This document shows positions 61,821 through 64,000 of a stretch of DNA of 64,000 bases, piece after piece. Origin of the DNA: Methylocapsa acidiphila B2 (GTDB lineage Bacteria; Pseudomonadota; Alphaproteobacteria; Rhizobiales; Beijerinckiaceae). How positions within the stretch are numbered: the stretch's first letter is position 1; the number at the start of each line of letters is the position of its first letter. The stretch is taken from assembly GCF_000427445.1 (NCBI RefSeq), contig NZ_KE386496.1, positions 1,054,001-1,118,000 on the forward strand, in the 5' to 3' direction. Under the pieces are notes generated by a model. That model saw only the letters and a program-made list of their open reading frames with translations, was not told the origin of the DNA and searched no databases. The position numbers and the translations under genes are program-made.

Positions 61821-62332
61821 CGGCGCCTCCGCCCGATGTGGAGAGCCGCCGGCGCGCAGGCGACGCCGAAACTTCGGAGCTTGAATATATTCACGCGAGC
61901 GCCGTTGTCGTCGGCGAGGCGGGAATGCTCATCAAAGGAGCATCCGGCGCGGGCAAGAGCAGTTTAGCCCTCGCCTTGATCGCCACGGCTCAAAACGCCG
62001 GCTCATTCGCGCGGCTCGTCGGCGATGATCGCATCCGTCTCGAAAACCGCGGCGGCCGCCTGATCGCCCGCGCCCATCCGCGAATTTTCGGCCAGATCGA
62101 ACGACGCGGCCAAGGCCTGTTGTCGCTGCCTTTCCTCGCCTCGGCCGTCTTGCGCGTCGTCATCGATCTCGCGCCCGCGGCCGAGCTCGGTCCCCGTTAT
62201 CCGGAACAGGACGACGACGTCGTCGTTCTGGCCGGAGCCGAGCTGCCTCGCCTTAGATTGAGCCAGGACCGACCGGCCAGCGATTTGGCGTCCACAGTGT
62301 TGCAGCTTTTCAACTTGCTCTGGAAATCATAA
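61817..62332 (+). CDS. hprK: short HPr kinase/phosphorylase HprK
   Basis: A 171-residue protein holding only the catalytic domain of HPr kinase: LEYIHASAVVVGEAGMLIKG then Walker A GASGAGKSSLALALI (41-48 GASGAGKS). RLVGDDRIRLENRGGRLIAR and GQIERRGQGLLSLPFLASAV follow in order. The N-terminal domain of the Firmicutes enzyme is absent, as usual in alphaproteobacteria. It phosphorylates HPr on serine and links the PTS to ChvGI. The start overlaps chvG. The encoded HPr lies 0.7 kb downstream. Confidence 0.9.
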   Translation: MTAPPPDVESRRRAGDAETSELEYIHASAVVVGEAGMLIKGASGAGKSSLALALIATAQNAGSFARLVGDDRIRLENRGGRLIARAHPRIFGQIERRGQGLLSLPFLASAVLRVVIDLAPAAELGPRYPEQDDDVVVLAGAELPRLRLSQDRPASDLASTVLQLFNLLWKS

Positions 62333-62609
62333 GCATTTCTCGGAAGAAACAAGAACGTTCCAGATCTCGGCGCGTCATTTCTCTTGCCAACCTCGCCGCG
62401 ACGCACAAAATGATTGGGCATGGTTGTTCTCGATAGGCCCCACCGAACCGAGATCCGGACACATGCCGCGTCCTTGACCGCGCTTTATCTCGAAATCGAA
62501 CGTCTCAGCCATGGACTCTTGTCCAAAAACGCGTGGTTCCTCCCATGACGAAGCCCGCTTGCGTTGGCGTTGATCCCGAAGACGGCTCCAGTATGAACGG
62601 ACGACGCCA

Positions 62610-63011
62610 ATGATCGGATTGGTGCTCGTCACGCACGGCCATCTCGCAACGGCGTTCCGCGCCGCTCTCGAGCATGTGGTGGGCCCGCAAAAGCAGGTCG
62701 CGACCGTGTCCATCGGACCCGACGACGACATCGAGCAGCGCCGGAAGGATATTGTCGCGGCGGTGAAGCAGGTCGACTGCGGGGCCGGCGTGGCGGTCCT
62801 AACCGACATGTTCGGCGGGACGCCATCGAATCTCGCGATTTCGGTCATGAACGACGCTCATGTCGAAGTCATCGCCGGGATGAACCTGCCGATGTTAATC
62901 AAGTTGGCGTCGGTGCGGGAAAATTACGGACTTGAACAGGCCGTGACCCAGGCGCAAGAGGCGGGTCGGAAATATATCTGCGTCGCAAGCCAAGTCTTGA
63001 GCGGAAAATGA
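62610..63011 (+). CDS. PTS mannose-type EIIA protein
   Basis: A 133-residue EIIA(Man)-like protein. The phosphorylated residue is His9 in MIGLVLVTHGHLATAF. VAVLTDMFGGTPSNLAISVM and EVIAGMNLPMLIKLASVREN are the family's dimer and partner surfaces. No PTS permease is next to it, so it belongs to the regulatory PTS of proteobacteria. The stop overlaps the HPr start by four bases. A 277-base gap without recognisable features separates it from hprK. Confidence 0.92.
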   Translation: MIGLVLVTHGHLATAFRAALEHVVGPQKQVATVSIGPDDDIEQRRKDIVAAVKQVDCGAGVAVLTDMFGGTPSNLAISVMNDAHVEVIAGMNLPMLIKLASVRENYGLEQAVTQAQEAGRKYICVASQVLSGK

Positions 63012-63343
63012 ACGAAGACGAAAGCGGCGGCGCTCCGCAAGAGCCTTGTCAGGACATCATCCAGATCCAGGGCGAATGGGTGCGCGAGCTCAAGATCGTC
63101 AATCGCAAAGGGCTGCATGCGCGCGCGACGGCTAAGCTCGTGCAGTGCATCGATGGGTTCGATGCGACCATCACAATCGGCCGCTGCGGTGAAACCGTCG
63201 GCGGCACGTCGATCATGGGCATTCTAACCCTCGGCGCCGGGGTCGGCATGACCATTACCGTCACGGCGGCCGGAGCGCAGGCGGCGCAGGCCCTGGACGC
63301 CATCGAGACGCTCGTCGCCAATCGTTTCGGCGAGGACGAATAG
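63008..63343 (+). CDS. ptsH: phosphocarrier protein HPr
   Basis: A 111-residue HPr with an N-terminal extension of about 26 residues. His37 in NRKGLHARATAKLVQ is the PEP-dependent site. Ser68 in GGTSIMGILTLGAGVGMTIT is the expected HprK site. The ATG overlaps the EIIA stop (ATGA). EI (ptsP or ptsI) is not within the window. A shorter start is not available with a better ribosome site. Confidence 0.93.
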   Translation: MNEDESGGAPQEPCQDIIQIQGEWVRELKIVNRKGLHARATAKLVQCIDGFDATITIGRCGETVGGTSIMGILTLGAGVGMTITVTAAGAQAAQALDAIETLVANRFGEDE

Positions 63344-63404
63344 GGCGCGAGCGGGCTTCAACCACCGCTTGGTCCGCCGCTCCCCTACGCGCGCTCTTTG
63401 CGCT

Positions 63405-64000
63405 ATGGTCGCGAACCGGAGTTCTTCACCCAGGCCCACGCCCTTGCGCCGCGCCAGCACGCGACTGAGCTATTTTTATCTTCCGCTCGTTTGCGGATTT
63501 CTGCTGCTCGCCGTTCTGATTCGCCAGGCCGATCCCTTCTTCGTCCAAGCGCTGCGCCTGATCGCTTTCGATTCCTATCAGCGATTAGCGCCGGAGCCCT
63601 ATGATGCGGACCTCCCTGTCCGCATCGTCGACATCGATCCCGACTCGATCACCCATTTCGGCCAGTGGCCTTGGTCGCGAACAATCATGAGCGATCTTCT
63701 GCACAAGCTCGCGGAGCGCAAGGCGGCGGCGGTCGTCTTCAACATCCTTTTCGGGGAGCCGGACCGAACCTCACTGGAAGAGGTTGTGAAGCGATTGCCC
63801 CCGGAGCAAGCAAGCCGTCTGGCCAGGCCCGCGAATGCGCCGACCAATGACGCACTCTTCGCGGCTGAACTCGCTGCGGCGCCGAGCGTGCTGCCGGTCC
63901 TTCTCACCGACCGGCCAAGCGGCGCCCCTTTCGCAGCCAAGGCCGGCTTCGTGTTCGCCGGAGACAATCCCAGGCCCTTCCTGCGTCCCTTCCCCGGTGC
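63405..64000 (+). CDS. CHASE2-domain sensor, probable adenylate/guanylate cyclase or kinase, partial
   Basis: The first 198 codons are visible and the gene runs off the right edge. A basic lead and a membrane helix (YFYLPLVCGFLLLAVLIRQA) precede a CHASE2 extracellular sensor domain: VRIVDIDPDSITHFGQWPWS followed by RTIMSDLLHKLAERKAAAVV and FNILFGEPDR are its diagnostic strands. CHASE2 is usually joined to a class III cyclase, a histidine kinase or a Ser/Thr kinase, and which one applies lies outside the window. The ATG at 63405 is the first usable start. Confidence 0.78.
   Translation, partial: MVANRSSSPRPTPLRRASTRLSYFYLPLVCGFLLLAVLIRQADPFFVQALRLIAFDSYQRLAPEPYDADLPVRIVDIDPDSITHFGQWPWSRTIMSDLLHKLAERKAAAVVFNILFGEPDRTSLEEVVKRLPPEQASRLARPANAPTNDALFAAELAAAPSVLPVLLTDRPSGAPFAAKAGFVFAGDNPRPFLRPFPG

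Overview
The window is high-GC DNA from an alphaproteobacterium, most likely a member of the Hyphomicrobiales (Rhizobiales) and plausibly close to the Beijerinckiaceae. That placement is inferred from gene content, not from a marker tree. The supporting content is a PhyR-NepR-EcfG general stress cassette, a ChvI-ChvG-HprK-EIIA(Man)-HPr block, a NadQ-controlled nadABC operon, a DnaX lacking the usual zinc cysteines, a PodJ-like SEL1 protein and the ligase-associated (LPE) DNA repair genes. No transposase, integrase, phage module or CRISPR array was seen. Most of the window is chromosomal core.

Layout. 1-5.4 kb: partial trmJ, tRNA-Leu(CAA), an acyl-CoA ligase, a PrpF-family protein and an exported protein. 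5.6-10 kb: a metal-stress island. An ECF sigma factor (SigF type) and its membrane anti-sigma NrsF diverge from a bufferin-type RiPP operon with two DUF2282 precursors, the MNIO enzyme (DUF692), its DUF2063 partner and a DoxX protein. A near-perfect SigF-type promoter lies in front of the first precursor. 10.3-15.1 kb: a small exported protein, then nadQ-nadA-nadB-nadC with two matching palindromes between nadQ and nadA. 15.3-18.1 kb: yraN-rsmI divergent from an LppC-type lipoprotein. 18.6-22.3 kb: small membrane proteins and the general stress cassette, with two EcfG-type promoters and a duplicated 27-base unit in the nepR leader. 22.4-34.8 kb: fumC, uppP, a BrkB protein, rmuC, recR-ybaB-dnaX, SRP RNA, nudC, queC and two unassigned membrane proteins. 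35.2-39.5 kb: rpsO, pnp and an outer-membrane beta-barrel. 39.5-46 kb: a fatty-acid beta-oxidation operon with a MerR regulator at its head. 46.2-49.7 kb: the PodJ-like protein. 49.8-58.1 kb: the LPE repair set (phosphoesterase, Lhr-core helicase, MBL-fold exonuclease, ATP-dependent ligase), split into two divergent halves around a methyltransferase and two small exported proteins. 58.4-64 kb: ChvI-ChvG-HprK, EIIA(Man), HPr and the start of a CHASE2-domain sensor.

How it fits together. Three regulatory circuits can be read together with candidate DNA sites: SigF/NrsF with the bufferin operon, NadQ with nadABC, and PhyR/NepR/EcfG with its own promoter and a small membrane protein. Five copies of a dispersed intergenic palindromic repeat punctuate gene ends. 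The most interesting system is the bufferin-type copper/metal RiPP locus with its own sigma/anti-sigma pair.
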